DNA of 64,000 nucleotides from Pseudomonas sp. ANT_J12 (GCF_008370045.1 NZ_VOBN01000001.1:248001-312000), one strand, 5' to 3'; numbered from the stretch's first letter, positions 15,421-24,803 are shown. Numbers and translations: made by a program. The notes: generated by a model from the letters alone, not told the origin.

Positions 15421-18345
15421 TTAGACGAGCAACTGCGCCCAGTCGATCGGAGTGCTTTCGCCCAGGGCGAAGCCTTTGCCAGTCAAGGCCAGGTTGGCGT
15501 TGTAGGCCGAGTCCTGAGTGAAGTGGGCGGACCATTTTTCACGCAACGCACTCAGGGCCTGCGGCGCCTGCGACAGGTCGCCCGAATGAATCACCTGGAC
15601 CAGCGGCGTCCACACGGTGAGATAACCCGCCTGCCCGGCCTTGAGGCACAAATCGACATCACTGAAACCGTCGCCGAAGGTCACGTCGTCCAGACCGCCC
15701 AAGGCGTCGAACAGGTCTTTGCGCACCATCAGGCACACCTTTGAGACGGCGGAGTAGTTCTGCTCCACCACCAGTCGCTGCATGTAGACGCTGGCGTCGT
15801 ATTCTTCCCCGACAAAGGCCGAACCGACACCGCCGTTCAAGCCCAGAATCAGACCGGCCTGGGCGATCTTGCGCTCACGATCAATCAACTTGGCACCGAC
15901 GATACCGACTTCCGGACGCTGGGCATGGTTGAGCAACGACTCGATCCAGTTCGGGTTGACCACTTCAGCGTCAGCGGCCAACAGCACCAGGTACTCGCCC
16001 TGAGCCTGCTGACTGGCGGCGTTGCACGCGGCCGCGTCGCTCAAGGGTTGATCCGCAAACAGGACCCGCACCTTGGCGTTCTGCAGCGTGCCCAGCCAAT
16101 CGTTGACGGCCGCCGACTGATTCGGGTTGGCCGCGATGAGCATTTCATAGCGGGTGTATCGGGTTCTGAGCAACACGCCTTCCAGGCAGCGTTGCAACTC
16201 AGGCAGATCATCCCCGGCAGGCACAATGATCGAGACCAGCGGCCGTTCGGTATGGCGGTAATCGATCTGATAGGTGCCCGGCACCGACGACGTGATCTTG
16301 GCCTTGTAGCCACGATTGCCCAGGTGTCGCAGCAACGCCTGACGCTCATGCGGGTTTTCTTCCAGCGCGGGTGCCTGGGTGATCAGCAACGGCTCGTCCA
16401 GATGCGCCAGACCGCCGAGACCGCCCTGTTCAATGATGCGCAGCAGCACGTCGAATTCCAGCGCCTTGCTGAAATCGGCTTCGTAACCACCGACCTCAAG
16501 CAGCACGTCCCGACGAATCAGCCAGTGCCGCGCCATCAGCGCCGGCAGGCTTTGCAGCAGGTCAAGGTTGAAGCCAGGGCGGAACACATCCACCAGCGCA
16601 CCATTGGCCATTCGCTGGATTTCGTCGGTGGCGACCGCTCGCACATCGGTCGCCGCCATCAGCTCCAGACTGGCGCGCAACAGCCCGCCAGCGGTGAACT
16701 CGTCACCCGCTTGCGCCAGCAACAGCCAGTCGCATGCCGACTGCCGGGCGCTCTGGTTGAGCTTGTCGACAAAGTTGCCCTGGGTGACCCGGACAAAGTG
16801 CAATGTGTTGTGCCCGGTGGTCGCCGCTGGCGGTTCACCGGTGGTGAAGACCACGATTTTGAAGGCTTTGCCATGCCCCTCGACCAGGCTGTCGAGGGTG
16901 ACTTGCACCTGGTCGATGTTGTTGTCGAGGTCGAGCACAAAGATGCCGAACTGCGGGCCGCCATCGTTCGCGGCCAGGTGCCGGGCAATTGACTCGGACT
17001 GCTCGGCATCGGGCTGTCGCGGCGCCAGCCATTTGAGCAGGCGGCCGGACTGCATCTTGTCGAAGGCCGCTTGTTGCGTATCGACCGATACGGCCTCGAG
17101 GCGAGCGAGCCAGTCACGCAGGGTTTGCGCGTCCTCCTCCTCGCCCAGCAGCCCCAGTTGCGCCGCCAGGCGTTTGACCACGGTGCGGTTGAACGCATTG
17201 CAGTCATGGGCCATCCACAACCGGTCGACCACACTTTCCGGCGTATCGTTGTTGCGCGCGCGCAGCAAGTGTTCCTGCTGTGTCCACACACCTTCCAGGC
17301 CTTGCAACTGGACGCGACCGGCCGGCATGGCGTGCATCAGGAATTCGAAGTGCGTCAACTGATCGAAAAACGCCTGATTGTAAAACGGCATTTCGACGTA
17401 CTGCTTGGGCCCGAAACGACGCTGAGGACCTGGCTCGGCACTCGTCCATGCGGACTCGATGATCAATTCGGCCGTCAGTGCACGCCCCTTTCGCAGGCCA
17501 TCGGCCATCGCCGCGAAGGTTTGGAGCACGACCTGCGCCCCCTGCTCTGGGTCCGGATCACCCACTTGCGTGGTCAGCCCGGCCAGGAAACCGGCGAAGT
17601 CTTCGCGCTCGGCGACCGATTTGGCGTCGGTATAGGCCAGCGAGTGGAAAATCTCGGTCTTGTGGTCGGAGTGCTCGTAGTTGATTTCACGCACGACATA
17701 GGGGATTGGCAGAATGCGCGCCTTGCCACGTGCCAGCATGTAATACGTATGGCCGACTTCCTGCCACTGGAAGCTGGTTTGCTCCGGCAGGACTTGATAC
17801 CAATCATGCAGCAGCGCGGTGCGCTGCACGGCATAGAACGGCGGGAGGTATTGCTCCATGTAATCCCGGGTGCGGGCCTGGGCACATTCCGCCGAATAAT
17901 CTTCACAGACTTTCTTGTCGCGCCGGTAGTAACTGACGCCATTGGCCAGCGCCAGGTACATCATGCTGTAGCCATGGCACAAGGCGTAGTCGGGGTTGGC
18001 CATCATGAATTCGGTGGCTTCGTACAACGCGTCATGCACATGGAAGTCATCGTCGGCGGCGAACACCATGAACGGTGTGGTCACTTGCTCGACGCCATAC
18101 GCCAACTTCGCGCGAATCCCCCAGTAACCGAACTGCGGCAGGTGCTGATAGTCCACGTTCGGGAATTGACCCGCCATGGCTGGATGGGCCTGGGCCGAGG
18201 AGTCCAGTACGAGAATCCTGCAGGGCAAGCTGCTGTAAAAACGTACCGCCCGCCGCAGAAAGGCCGGGCGTTCGTGAGAGATCAGCACCACGGTCAACTG
18301 TTCGTTGAGCGCCAGCCCGTGTTCAGAATTGTTCTTGCCTTGCAT
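15421..18345 (-). CDS. Large multidomain glycosyltransferase (974 aa)
   Basis: Cytoplasmic glycosyltransferase probably building or attaching the flagellin glycan. Three regions are visible. The N-terminal GT-A-like domain (about 15-290: LTVVLISHERPAFLRRAVRF, VFAADDDFHVHDALYEA) has an intact acidic DDD. The middle (about 465-690) is a degenerate GT2-like domain (IFVLDLDNNIDQVQVTLDSL). The C-terminal GT2 domain (about 700-950: RPLVSIIVPAGDDLPELQRC, NWIESLLNHAQRPEVGIVG) has a poor metal motif, reading LLAADAEVV. The C-terminal domain is clearly paralogous to one in the 1198-aa protein (shared LNHAQRPEVG-VGAKL). I chose the ATG at 18345; the GTG at 18357 is within the GTGGGGAC leader. It lies between the CDP-sugar and Pse gene sets. 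Confidence 0.85.
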   Translation of the reverse strand: MQGKNNSEHGLALNEQLTVVLISHERPAFLRRAVRFYSSLPCRILVLDSSAQAHPAMAGQFPNVDYQHLPQFGYWGIRAKLAYGVEQVTTPFMVFAADDDFHVHDALYEATEFMMANPDYALCHGYSMMYLALANGVSYYRRDKKVCEDYSAECAQARTRDYMEQYLPPFYAVQRTALLHDWYQVLPEQTSFQWQEVGHTYYMLARGKARILPIPYVVREINYEHSDHKTEIFHSLAYTDAKSVAEREDFAGFLAGLTTQVGDPDPEQGAQVVLQTFAAMADGLRKGRALTAELIIESAWTSAEPGPQRRFGPKQYVEMPFYNQAFFDQLTHFEFLMHAMPAGRVQLQGLEGVWTQQEHLLRARNNDTPESVVDRLWMAHDCNAFNRTVVKRLAAQLGLLGEEEDAQTLRDWLARLEAVSVDTQQAAFDKMQSGRLLKWLAPRQPDAEQSESIARHLAANDGGPQFGIFVLDLDNNIDQVQVTLDSLVEGHGKAFKIVVFTTGEPPAATTGHNTLHFVRVTQGNFVDKLNQSARQSACDWLLLAQAGDEFTAGGLLRASLELMAATDVRAVATDEIQRMANGALVDVFRPGFNLDLLQSLPALMARHWLIRRDVLLEVGGYEADFSKALEFDVLLRIIEQGGLGGLAHLDEPLLITQAPALEENPHERQALLRHLGNRGYKAKITSSVPGTYQIDYRHTERPLVSIIVPAGDDLPELQRCLEGVLLRTRYTRYEMLIAANPNQSAAVNDWLGTLQNAKVRVLFADQPLSDAAACNAASQQAQGEYLVLLAADAEVVNPNWIESLLNHAQRPEVGIVGAKLIDRERKIAQAGLILGLNGGVGSAFVGEEYDASVYMQRLVVEQNYSAVSKVCLMVRKDLFDALGGLDDVTFGDGFSDVDLCLKAGQAGYLTVWTPLVQVIHSGDLSQAPQALSALREKWSAHFTQDSAYNANLALTGKGFALGESTPIDWAQLLV

Positions 18346-18396
18346 AAATGTCCCCACAACCGGCCGTTAGCCGAAAAAACCCGACGATGTTGTTGA

Positions 18397-19125
18397 TTAA
18401 CGTACGCGACGCAGGTAGCCATCCGGCGCGACGGTGATCAGCAATTTGCTGTGAATGGCCTGGTCGATTTCGAAATCGCGGTTTTCTTCCAGGTAGGCCC
18501 ACACGGCGGTTTTCGGGTTATCCCCCTTACCCCATGGACGGTCCGGGAACGCGTCTTCCGGCATGTCTTCAACCACGGTGTCCATCACCACGCAGTAGCT
18601 GCCCACCGAGACCATCGGCGCGTAGGCGCGCAGTTCTTCGAGCACGTGTTCGTGGGTGTGGTTGGAGTCCAGCACCACCAGCACTTTCTTGCCTTCGATG
18701 CGCTGGCGAACCTGATCGACGATGGCCGGATCGATGCTCGAGCCCTGGATCATGTCGATTCGCTTGAACATCGGGTGCGCTTCGATCGCTTCACGGTTGT
18801 GCTGGCGAATATCGATGTCGATGCCCAGCACTTCGCCATGGCCCATCAGCTCCAGAATCGACGCGTAGAACACCAGGGAACCGCCGTGGGCGATACCGGT
18901 TTCGACGATGATGTCCGGGCGCAGCTCCCAGATGATCTCCTGCATGGCGACCATGTCCTGGGGGAACTGGATGATCGGGCGGCCCATCCAGCTGAAGTTG
19001 TAGGTGTACTTGTGTTTGGCGGTCGTACTGATCCAGTCCTGCGAGGCGGCTTGCAGGTCTTTGTCTTGTTGCAGGCCTTCGATGTTGTCTTTTACTTCTT
19101 CACGAAACTGTTCATGCGGATTCAT
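18397..19125 (-). CDS. CmcI-type (cephalosporin hydroxylase family) methyltransferase
   Basis: Family members are SAM-dependent O-methyltransferases of sugars and antibiotics despite the cephalosporin hydroxylase name. 242 residues from the ATG at 19125 (TGGAGAGTGTG leader); the frame stays open further upstream but overlaps the previous gene. Motif I is IIVETGIAHGGSLVFYASIL, followed by LGIDIDIRQHN and VLVVLDSNHTHEHVLEELR, which carry the SAM- and metal-binding acidic residues of the family. C-terminal LLITVAPDGYLRRVR is typical. It is located after the sugar aminotransferase and acyltransferase genes, so O-methylation of the finished sugar is a reasonable guess. Confidence 0.8.
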   Translation of the reverse strand: MNPHEQFREEVKDNIEGLQQDKDLQAASQDWISTTAKHKYTYNFSWMGRPIIQFPQDMVAMQEIIWELRPDIIVETGIAHGGSLVFYASILELMGHGEVLGIDIDIRQHNREAIEAHPMFKRIDMIQGSSIDPAIVDQVRQRIEGKKVLVVLDSNHTHEHVLEELRAYAPMVSVGSYCVVMDTVVEDMPEDAFPDRPWGKGDNPKTAVWAYLEENRDFEIDQAIHSKLLITVAPDGYLRRVR

Positions 19126-19153
19126 CACACTCTCCAGAAATGGGCTGCGGCGG

Positions 19154-19819
19154 TTACTTGAAAACCCGGCCGTCTTGAAAGGAATCAGGGTTGGATTTGA
19201 GGACCTTGCCGGGGTTGCCGACGACGACCGCATAATCCGGAACATCTTTGGTGATCACCGCGCCAGCGCCGATCGTGGCCCAGCGGCCGATCCGGGTGCG
19301 CGGCAAGATGCTCGCATTGGTGCCGATGAACGTGCCGTCACCGATCTCGCAGCAACCGGAAACGCTCACGCCATGGGCAATGAACACCGAGTTGCCGATG
19401 TGGCTTTCATGGCCGATCAACGCGCCCATGTGAATGCTGCTGTTGTCACCAATGGATACTTCGGCCTGCAGCATCACGCCATCTTGCAGGTAGTTGCCCA
19501 GGCCGATGCGGGTCATGGTCAGGTCGATGTTGGGGTGCAGGAAGTTACCCAGCAGCCCGCCGGCCTCAACGATCTGGCAGGTGGTTTGATAACGGGTGGT
19601 CGTGCTGCCGGTGATCAAGTTGACGAAACGCACGTCGTCACCCTTGAGGTCCGCGACGCGGTCCAGGCCACCGACCACCGGCACGCCGTAGTACAACGTG
19701 CCTTGCTTGGCCGGGTCGTTGTCCAGAAACGCGAATTCGAGGTTGGGCGTTGCGCGTTGGACCGCCTGGATCATGCGGATCGATTCAGGGTTGGCCGCAC
19801 CGAGTAGATAGACTTTCAC
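19154..19819 (-). CDS. NeuD/PglD-type sugar acyltransferase
   Basis: Left-handed beta-helix acyltransferase with an N-terminal Rossmann-like nucleotide-sugar-binding domain. 221 residues: residues 1-85 (MKVYLLGAANPESIRMIQAV, FAFLDNDPAKQGTLYYG) bind the substrate, and 90-210 contain hexapeptide repeats (IGDNSSIHMGALIGHESHIG, IGDGTFIGTNASILPRTRIG). His at about residue 137 in IGHESHIG fits the catalytic base of the family. Four-base overlap with the aminotransferase gene before it implies that it acylates the new amino group, as PglD and VioB do. The acyl donor is not evident; the KAS III product is one possibility. Confidence 0.85.
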   Translation of the reverse strand: MKVYLLGAANPESIRMIQAVQRATPNLEFAFLDNDPAKQGTLYYGVPVVGGLDRVADLKGDDVRFVNLITGSTTTRYQTTCQIVEAGGLLGNFLHPNIDLTMTRIGLGNYLQDGVMLQAEVSIGDNSSIHMGALIGHESHIGNSVFIAHGVSVSGCCEIGDGTFIGTNASILPRTRIGRWATIGAGAVITKDVPDYAVVVGNPGKVLKSNPDSFQDGRVFK

Positions 19820-20937
19820 AATTTCCCCTTGCTCATGAGAACACCGCGCACAACCTCGATGACCCGACGCTGATCGGCGTCCGTCATGTCGTGATAGCTC
19901 GGCAGGTTGATTGCACGCCCAGGCAACGCGAAGGCCACCGGCGTATTGACAGGTACGTCACAGAACATGGGCAACGACGACAGCGGCCAGAAGAACACCC
20001 GGGCGTCGATGTTGGCGGCCTGGAACGCCGCGATCAGGTCTTCGCGGGTGATCCCTGTGGTTTCATCGAACACCACCGTGGGCATCCAGTAACCGTTTTG
20101 CGAATGCGCTGGCTGCGGGTTCATCGACACACCCGGCAAACCGACCAGCGCCTGGGCGTAGTTGTCGAAGATCGCACGCTTGCGCTCGATCAGCTCCTCG
20201 ACGCGCTCGATCTGCGCACAGCCGACCGCCGCCTGCAAGTTGCTCATCTTGTACTTGTAGCCGACAAAATCCGGCCAGAACTGACGCGTGCTGCCCGCGA
20301 CGCGGCCATGGTTGGACAGGGTCAGGACGCGCTCGTACAAGGCTTTGTCCGAGCAGACAAAAATCCCGCCCTCACCGGTGGTCATGGTCTTGGTGCCATG
20401 AAACGAAAACGCACCAAACGCCCCCAGCGAGCCCGCCGGGCGGCCGCGCCATTGCGAGCCGATGGCTTCGGCGGCGTCCTCGATCACCGGCAGGTCGAAT
20501 TCCCTGCCGATCTCCAGCAGTGCGTCCATGTCACACAAATTGCCGTAGATATGCACAGCGAGAATGGCTTTGGTCCGCGGGGTAATCGCGCGACGCACCT
20601 GCTCAGGGTCCAGGCACCAACTGTCGGGCAACACATCGACGAACACCGGGGTTGCGCCCAGGTACGTGATTGGTGCCGCCGAGGCGATCCAGTTGGTATT
20701 GGCCAGGATCACTTCGTCTCCCGCGCCGACGCCCAGTGCCGCCATGCCCATGTGCAAGGCACCGGTGCAGCTGGAGGTGGCAATCGCATAGGGCAAGCCC
20801 ATGTGCTCGGCGAAAGCTTTTTCGAAGCGGGTCAGGTATTCGTAACAGCGCTCGCCCCAACCGTTCTGCACGGCATCGAGGGCGTAACGCGCTTCCAGCT
20901 CACCGACACTCGGTTTGGTGTAATGAATTCGGCTCAT
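19816..20937 (-). CDS. DegT/DnrJ/EryC1 sugar aminotransferase (perosamine/viosamine-type)
   Basis: PLP-dependent aminotransferase acting on a 4-keto-6-deoxyhexose nucleotide. 373 residues. Motifs: ATSSCTGALHMGMAALGVG (53-71), VIEDAAEAIGSQWRGR with Asp154, and the PLP lysine Lys183 in FSFHGTKTMTTGEGG. The sequence resembles perosamine synthetase and VioA (NTNWIASAAPI; RYALDAVQNGWG) more than PseC. In this island it follows the C-methyltransferase with a four-base overlap and precedes the acyltransferase. It would put an amino group on C-4 of a CDP-6-deoxyhexos-4-ulose; that substrate is inferred. Confidence 0.88.
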   Translation of the reverse strand: MSRIHYTKPSVGELEARYALDAVQNGWGERCYEYLTRFEKAFAEHMGLPYAIATSSCTGALHMGMAALGVGAGDEVILANTNWIASAAPITYLGATPVFVDVLPDSWCLDPEQVRRAITPRTKAILAVHIYGNLCDMDALLEIGREFDLPVIEDAAEAIGSQWRGRPAGSLGAFGAFSFHGTKTMTTGEGGIFVCSDKALYERVLTLSNHGRVAGSTRQFWPDFVGYKYKMSNLQAAVGCAQIERVEELIERKRAIFDNYAQALVGLPGVSMNPQPAHSQNGYWMPTVVFDETTGITREDLIAAFQAANIDARVFFWPLSSLPMFCDVPVNTPVAFALPGRAINLPSYHDMTDADQRRVIEVVRGVLMSKGKL

Positions 20938-22160
20938 CGAATAATCAACTCGGGAATGGCGATGACAAAACGACCGTCCCAGGCACGAATGCCGGCAAAC
21001 GCCTGGGTGATTTCATCCAGCAGGTTCCACGGCAACACCAGCACGTAGTCGGGTTTCTCGATCTCGATGCGTTCGGGCGAGACAATCGGAATGCGACTGC
21101 CCGGCAGGTACTTGCCCTGCTTGTGCGGGTTGGCATCAGCGACCCAGGCCAGCAGGTCCGGCTTGACCCCGGCGTAGTTGAGCAAGGTGTTGCCCTTGGC
21201 GGCGGCGCCATAGCCGACGACACGTTTACCGTCGGCCTTGGCCTGCAACAGGAAGCGCAGCAGCTCGTGCTTGATGCGCTCCGCCGCCGGCGCCAGGGTC
21301 GCGTAGTACTCGGGGGTTTTCACACCCGCCGCGAGTTCGGCCTGCAACTGCCGTTGAACGGCAGGCTGGACCTCGCGACGCTGGCCATCGGCGCGCTGGA
21401 CGAACACCCGCAGCGAACCGCCATGGGTCGACAGCTGGCTGACATCGAACACTTCCAGGCCATTGCGCTCGCACAAGGTTTGCACGGCCGTCAGGGACAG
21501 GTACGAATAGTGCTCGTGATACAGCGTGTCGAACTGCTGGCCGGCGATCAGCGTCAGCAGTTGCGGAAATTCGAAGGTCGCCACGCCGGTCGGTTTGAGC
21601 AGGGTCGCAAAACCGCCGAGGAAATCATTGATGTCCGGGACGTGGGCCAGCACGTTATTGGCGGCCATCAGGTCGGCGGACCAGCCTTCCGTGGCCAGTT
21701 GCGACGCCGTCTCGCGACCGAAGAACAGTTCACGAATCTCCAGGCCTTTTTCCCGCGCCGCTTGCGCGGTGCTGCGGGTCGGCTCGACACCCAGGCACGG
21801 AATGCCGCGCCCGGCGACGTACTGCAACAGGTAACCGTCGTTGGCGGCGATTTCCACCACGCGGCTGTCAGCCGTCAAGCCAAAGCGCTCGACCATCTCC
21901 GCCACATAGCGCTCGGCATGGGCCAGCCAGGTACTGGAGAACGAACTGAAATAGGCGTATTCGGCGTCGAACAGGCTGTCGGCGCTGGTGTAATCCTCGG
22001 TTTGTACCAGCCAGCATTGTTGGCACACCGCGACTTTCAGCGGCACCCACTGCTCGGCCTGCTCCAATTGATCGGCGCGTACATAGGCATTGGACGGCGG
22101 CGAGGTGCCGAGGTCGATCAGCGGCAAGGCCAGCGGCGCAGCGCAACCACGGCAGTTCAT
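20934..22160 (-). CDS. NDP-hexose C-methyltransferase (TylC3/NovU type)
   Basis: SAM-dependent methyltransferase that places a methyl on a ring carbon of a keto-sugar nucleotide. 408 residues in three parts. A zinc-binding N-terminus (about 3-55) has C3-x2-C6 and later C-x2-C in VAVCQQCWLVQT. The SAM domain (about 85-210) has VVEIAANDGYLLQYVAGRGI and VLAHVPDINDFLGG. The C-terminal domain has the family hallmarks YHEHYSYLSL, STHGGSLRVF and GYGAAAKGNTLLNY. NovU methylates C-5 of dTDP-4-keto-6-deoxyglucose; TylC3 methylates C-3 of a 2,6-dideoxy form. Which carbon is used here cannot be read from sequence. No 2,3-dehydratase is present, which makes a non-2-deoxy substrate more likely. Confidence 0.88.
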   Translation of the reverse strand: MNCRGCAAPLALPLIDLGTSPPSNAYVRADQLEQAEQWVPLKVAVCQQCWLVQTEDYTSADSLFDAEYAYFSSFSSTWLAHAERYVAEMVERFGLTADSRVVEIAANDGYLLQYVAGRGIPCLGVEPTRSTAQAAREKGLEIRELFFGRETASQLATEGWSADLMAANNVLAHVPDINDFLGGFATLLKPTGVATFEFPQLLTLIAGQQFDTLYHEHYSYLSLTAVQTLCERNGLEVFDVSQLSTHGGSLRVFVQRADGQRREVQPAVQRQLQAELAAGVKTPEYYATLAPAAERIKHELLRFLLQAKADGKRVVGYGAAAKGNTLLNYAGVKPDLLAWVADANPHKQGKYLPGSRIPIVSPERIEIEKPDYVLVLPWNLLDEITQAFAGIRAWDGRFVIAIPELIIR

Positions 22161-22717
22161 AGACGCACTCCGGCGAAGTGTTCGTCGAGCACGGGATGGC
22201 TCGCGTCCCGGGCTGACAGATTATTGACAGGCAACGGCCAGGCAATCGCCAGCCGTGGATCGTTCACCGACACACCGCCCTCATGGGCCGGCGCGTAGTA
22301 GGCGCTGTGCAGGTACAGCAACTCGGCGTCATCGGTGAGGGTCTGGAACCCGTGGGCGAACCCGGCCGGGATCAACAGGCTGCGACCGTCACCGGCGCGC
22401 AGGTGTTCGGCGTGCCAGTGCAGGAAGGTCTCGGAGTCGGGGCGCAGGTCCACCGCCACATCCCAGACTTCACCGCGCAGGCAAGTGATCAACTTGGCTT
22501 CCGGGGCCTCGGCATTCTGGTAATGCAAGCCGCGCACACTGCCGCGCTCGCGGGTGCAGGAATGGTTGATCTGACGGATATGAAACGCCTGGCCGAAGGC
22601 GCTCAGGCTGCCCTCGCAGAACAGCCGGGCGAAGTGCCCGCGATCATCTTCAAAGCGTTTGTGCTGCACGCTGAACAAGCCGTTCAGCGGCAATGCTTTC
22701 AGTAAAAACTCGCTCAC
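22157..22717 (-). CDS. dTDP-4-dehydrorhamnose 3,5-epimerase family protein (RfbC-like)
   Basis: Cupin-fold epimerase. 186 residues. The conserved RGLHYQ (His is the catalytic base) is present in SVRGLHYQNAEAPEAKLI, with the following RGEVWDVAVDLRPDS and IPAGFAHGFQTL also typical. In novobiocin synthesis the homologue NovW epimerises at C-3 before NovU methylates C-5, and here too an epimerase gene directly precedes the C-methyltransferase gene. Epimerisation of CDP-4-keto-6-deoxyglucose is inferred from the RfbF/RfbG genes on the other side. Four-base overlaps with both neighbours. Confidence 0.88.
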   Translation of the reverse strand: MSEFLLKALPLNGLFSVQHKRFEDDRGHFARLFCEGSLSAFGQAFHIRQINHSCTRERGSVRGLHYQNAEAPEAKLITCLRGEVWDVAVDLRPDSETFLHWHAEHLRAGDGRSLLIPAGFAHGFQTLTDDAELLYLHSAYYAPAHEGGVSVNDPRLAIAWPLPVNNLSARDASHPVLDEHFAGVRL

Positions 22718-23796
22718 AGTGCGCCTCGGTACAGGTTCAACTGGCTCAGCGTGACGCCGCGCATGTCATCGCCGTTTTGCCACGCCAGATGCCAGTCGAG
22801 GGTCTGCGTCAGGCATTGCTGCAACGACCAGCGTGGCTGCCAGCCGAGCAGTTGCCGGGCACGGCTGCTGTCGAGGCGCAACAGGCCGGCTTCATGCAGA
22901 TCACTCGGTTCGATGCGCAAGCCACGGGCTTGCGGCCAGCGGCTGGCGAGCAGTTCGACCACTTCGCCAACGCTGCACATGTCCGCCTCGCTCGGGCCGA
23001 AGTTCCACGCACCAGCGTAGTCCGGGCCTTTCTCGTAAAGCCCGGCCGCCAGTTGCAGGTAACCGGCCAGCGGCTCCAGCGCGTGCTGCCACGGGCGCAC
23101 GGCTTGCGGGTAGCGCAGGGTCACCGGCTCGTTGGCCGACCAGGCCTTGAGCACGTCCGGGATCAGTCGCTCCGGCGCAAAGTCGCCACCGCCCAACACG
23201 TTGCCGGCGCGGGCCGTGGCCAGGGCCAGACCGTGTTCTTCATAACGCTCGGCGGCGAAAAACGACGCGGCATAGGATTGCGCCAGCAATTCGCAGCAGG
23301 CCTTGCTGCTGCTGTAGGGATCGTGGCCACCGAGGGCTTCGTCTTCGCGGTACGGCCACAGCCATTCCTTGTTGGCGTAGACCTTGTCGGTCGTCACCAG
23401 CACGCAGGCGCGGACGCAGCCGACCTGGCGGATCGCTTCGAGCAGGTTCAGGGTGCCCATGACGTTGCTGGAATAAGTGCCCAACGGGTCGCGATACCCT
23501 TCACGCACCAGCGGCTGTGCCGCCAGGTGCAAGACAATCTCCGGCTCGGTGTCGGCGATCAGTTCCAGCAAAGCGCCGAGGTCACGCAGGTCGCCCCGCT
23601 GATCGTTGATGCCTTCGTGCACGCGCGCCAGTTCGAACAGGCTCGGCTCGGTCGACGGATCGAGGGAAAATCCGCTGACCTCGGCGCCCAGGCTTTGCAG
23701 CCACAACGTCAGCCAACTGCCCTTGAAACCGGTGTGCCCGGTGACCAGCACCCGTTTGCCGCGCCAGAATTGCGGGCTCAGTCCCATTGCTTCCAT
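22714..23796 (-). CDS. rfbG: CDP-glucose 4,6-dehydratase RfbG
   Basis: Converts CDP-glucose to CDP-4-keto-6-deoxyglucose. 360 residues from the ATG at 23796, placed by a GGGGAGG ribosome-binding site four bases upstream; the frame extends to 23817. NAD-binding GHTGFKG is at 20-26, TTDKVY and the catalytic YSSSK are present ([15 protein letters not shown]), and [19 protein letters not shown] is characteristic of this family. It overlaps the end of rfbF by 19 bases. It supplies the branch point keto-sugar for the epimerase and methyltransferase that follow. Confidence 0.94.
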   Translation of the reverse strand: MEAMGLSPQFWRGKRVLVTGHTGFKGSWLTLWLQSLGAEVSGFSLDPSTEPSLFELARVHEGINDQRGDLRDLGALLELIADTEPEIVLHLAAQPLVREGYRDPLGTYSSNVMGTLNLLEAIRQVGCVRACVLVTTDKVYANKEWLWPYREDEALGGHDPYSSSKACCELLAQSYAASFFAAERYEEHGLALATARAGNVLGGGDFAPERLIPDVLKAWSANEPVTLRYPQAVRPWQHALEPLAGYLQLAAGLYEKGPDYAGAWNFGPSEADMCSVGEVVELLASRWPQARGLRIEPSDLHEAGLLRLDSSRARQLLGWQPRWSLQQCLTQTLDWHLAWQNGDDMRGVTLSQLNLYRGAL

Positions 23797-24551
23797 GGGG
23801 CCTCCCCGCTCTGCCACAGTGCTTCGAGGTGGTTCTTGTCGCGCAGGGTGTCCATCGGTTGCCAGAAGCCGTCGTGCTGGAACGCCATCAACTCACCGCG
23901 TTCGGCCAGGCCATCCAGCGGCCCCGACTCCCACGACGTGTCGTCGCCGTCGATCAAGGGCAAGACCTTGGGCGACAGGACAAAGAAGCCGCCATTGATC
24001 CAGCCACCATCGCCCCGGGGTTTTTCGGTGAAGCCAAGGACGCGGTCGCCATCGCGATTCAGCGCACCGTAGCGGCCTGGGGGTTGCACGGCCGTGACGG
24101 TCGCGAGCTTGCCGTGTTCAAGGTGGAAGTCCACCAGGGCCCCGATATTCAGGTCCGAGACACCGTCGCCGTACGTAAAACAGAAGGCCTGCTCGTCTTC
24201 GACGTAACGCCGGGCGCGGCGCAAACGGCCGCCCGTCATGGTGTCTTCGCCAGTATCAATCAGCGTGACGCGCCATGGCTCGCTGTAGTTTTGGTGCACA
24301 TCCATGCGGTTGTTGCACATGTCGAAGGTGACGTCAGAGGTGTGCAGGAAATAGTTGGCGAAGAAGTCCTTGATCGCGTAGCCCTTGTAACCCAGGCAAA
24401 TCACAAAATCGTGGATACCGTGGGCGGAGTACTGCTTCATGATGTGCCAGAGAATTGGCTTGCCGCCGATCTCGATCATCGGTTTGGGTTTGAGGTGCGA
24501 CTCTTCACTGATGCGAGTGCCCAGTCCGCCCGCCAAAATAACTGCCTTCAT
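23778..24551 (-). CDS. rfbF: Glucose-1-phosphate cytidylyltransferase RfbF
   Basis: Makes CDP-glucose from CTP and glucose 1-phosphate, entry to CDP-6-deoxy sugars. 257 residues from the ATG at 24551. The nucleotidyltransferase signature [20 protein letters not shown] begins at residue 7, and [11 protein letters not shown] and [12 protein letters not shown] carry the catalytic metal site. It is the first gene of the island string, about 140 bases downstream of a sigma54-like site. No rfbH (E1, 3-dehydrase) is present, so the pathway does not go to abequose-type dideoxy sugars. Confidence 0.95.
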   Translation of the reverse strand: MKAVILAGGLGTRISEESHLKPKPMIEIGGKPILWHIMKQYSAHGIHDFVICLGYKGYAIKDFFANYFLHTSDVTFDMCNNRMDVHQNYSEPWRVTLIDTGEDTMTGGRLRRARRYVEDEQAFCFTYGDGVSDLNIGALVDFHLEHGKLATVTAVQPPGRYGALNRDGDRVLGFTEKPRGDGGWINGGFFVLSPKVLPLIDGDDTSWESGPLDGLAERGELMAFQHDGFWQPMDTLRDKNHLEALWQSGEAPWKQWD

Positions 24552-24694
24552 CCCTCTTCCCCTCTTGTTCGTCACAGGGCCCGGCCACGCTGTATCAAGC
24601 GTTGGCGGGCCATCTGGATAAAACGCTGAACGCCGCGCCTGGCACCGCCGGCAACGCCGCCAGTGCTCTTTTTATGGCGATATGGAGGGGGACT

Positions 24695-24710
24695 TGCAGG
24701 AAACGCGCCA
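24695..24710 (-). promoter_or_regulatory. Sigma54-like promoter of the glycosylation operon
   Basis: The minus strand reads TGGCGCG-N4-CTGCA, with GG and GC exactly 10 bases apart; two positions differ from the RpoN consensus. It lies about 145 bases upstream of rfbF, in a gap that has no other convincing promoter. FleQ control of the island is an inference from this site. Confidence 0.5.
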
Positions 24711-24803
24711 GCTCTTTCAATCGCCTAATGCCAGTCAGGCAAGCGAAGGGATTGGCGATAAACAACCTGTGGCGAGGGAGTCGGGCACCTCGATATCACA
24801 GGC

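Noticed and set aside
17071..18396. 441-codon plus-strand ORF over the 974-aa glycosyltransferase
   Set aside because: Antisense of a gene with clear GT motifs and no protein-family features of its own.
22714..24551. 3,6-dideoxyhexose (abequose/tyvelose) pathway
   Set aside because: RfbF and RfbG are present but rfbH (E1) and the reductase/epimerase genes are missing; the other enzymes point to a C-methylated amino sugar.
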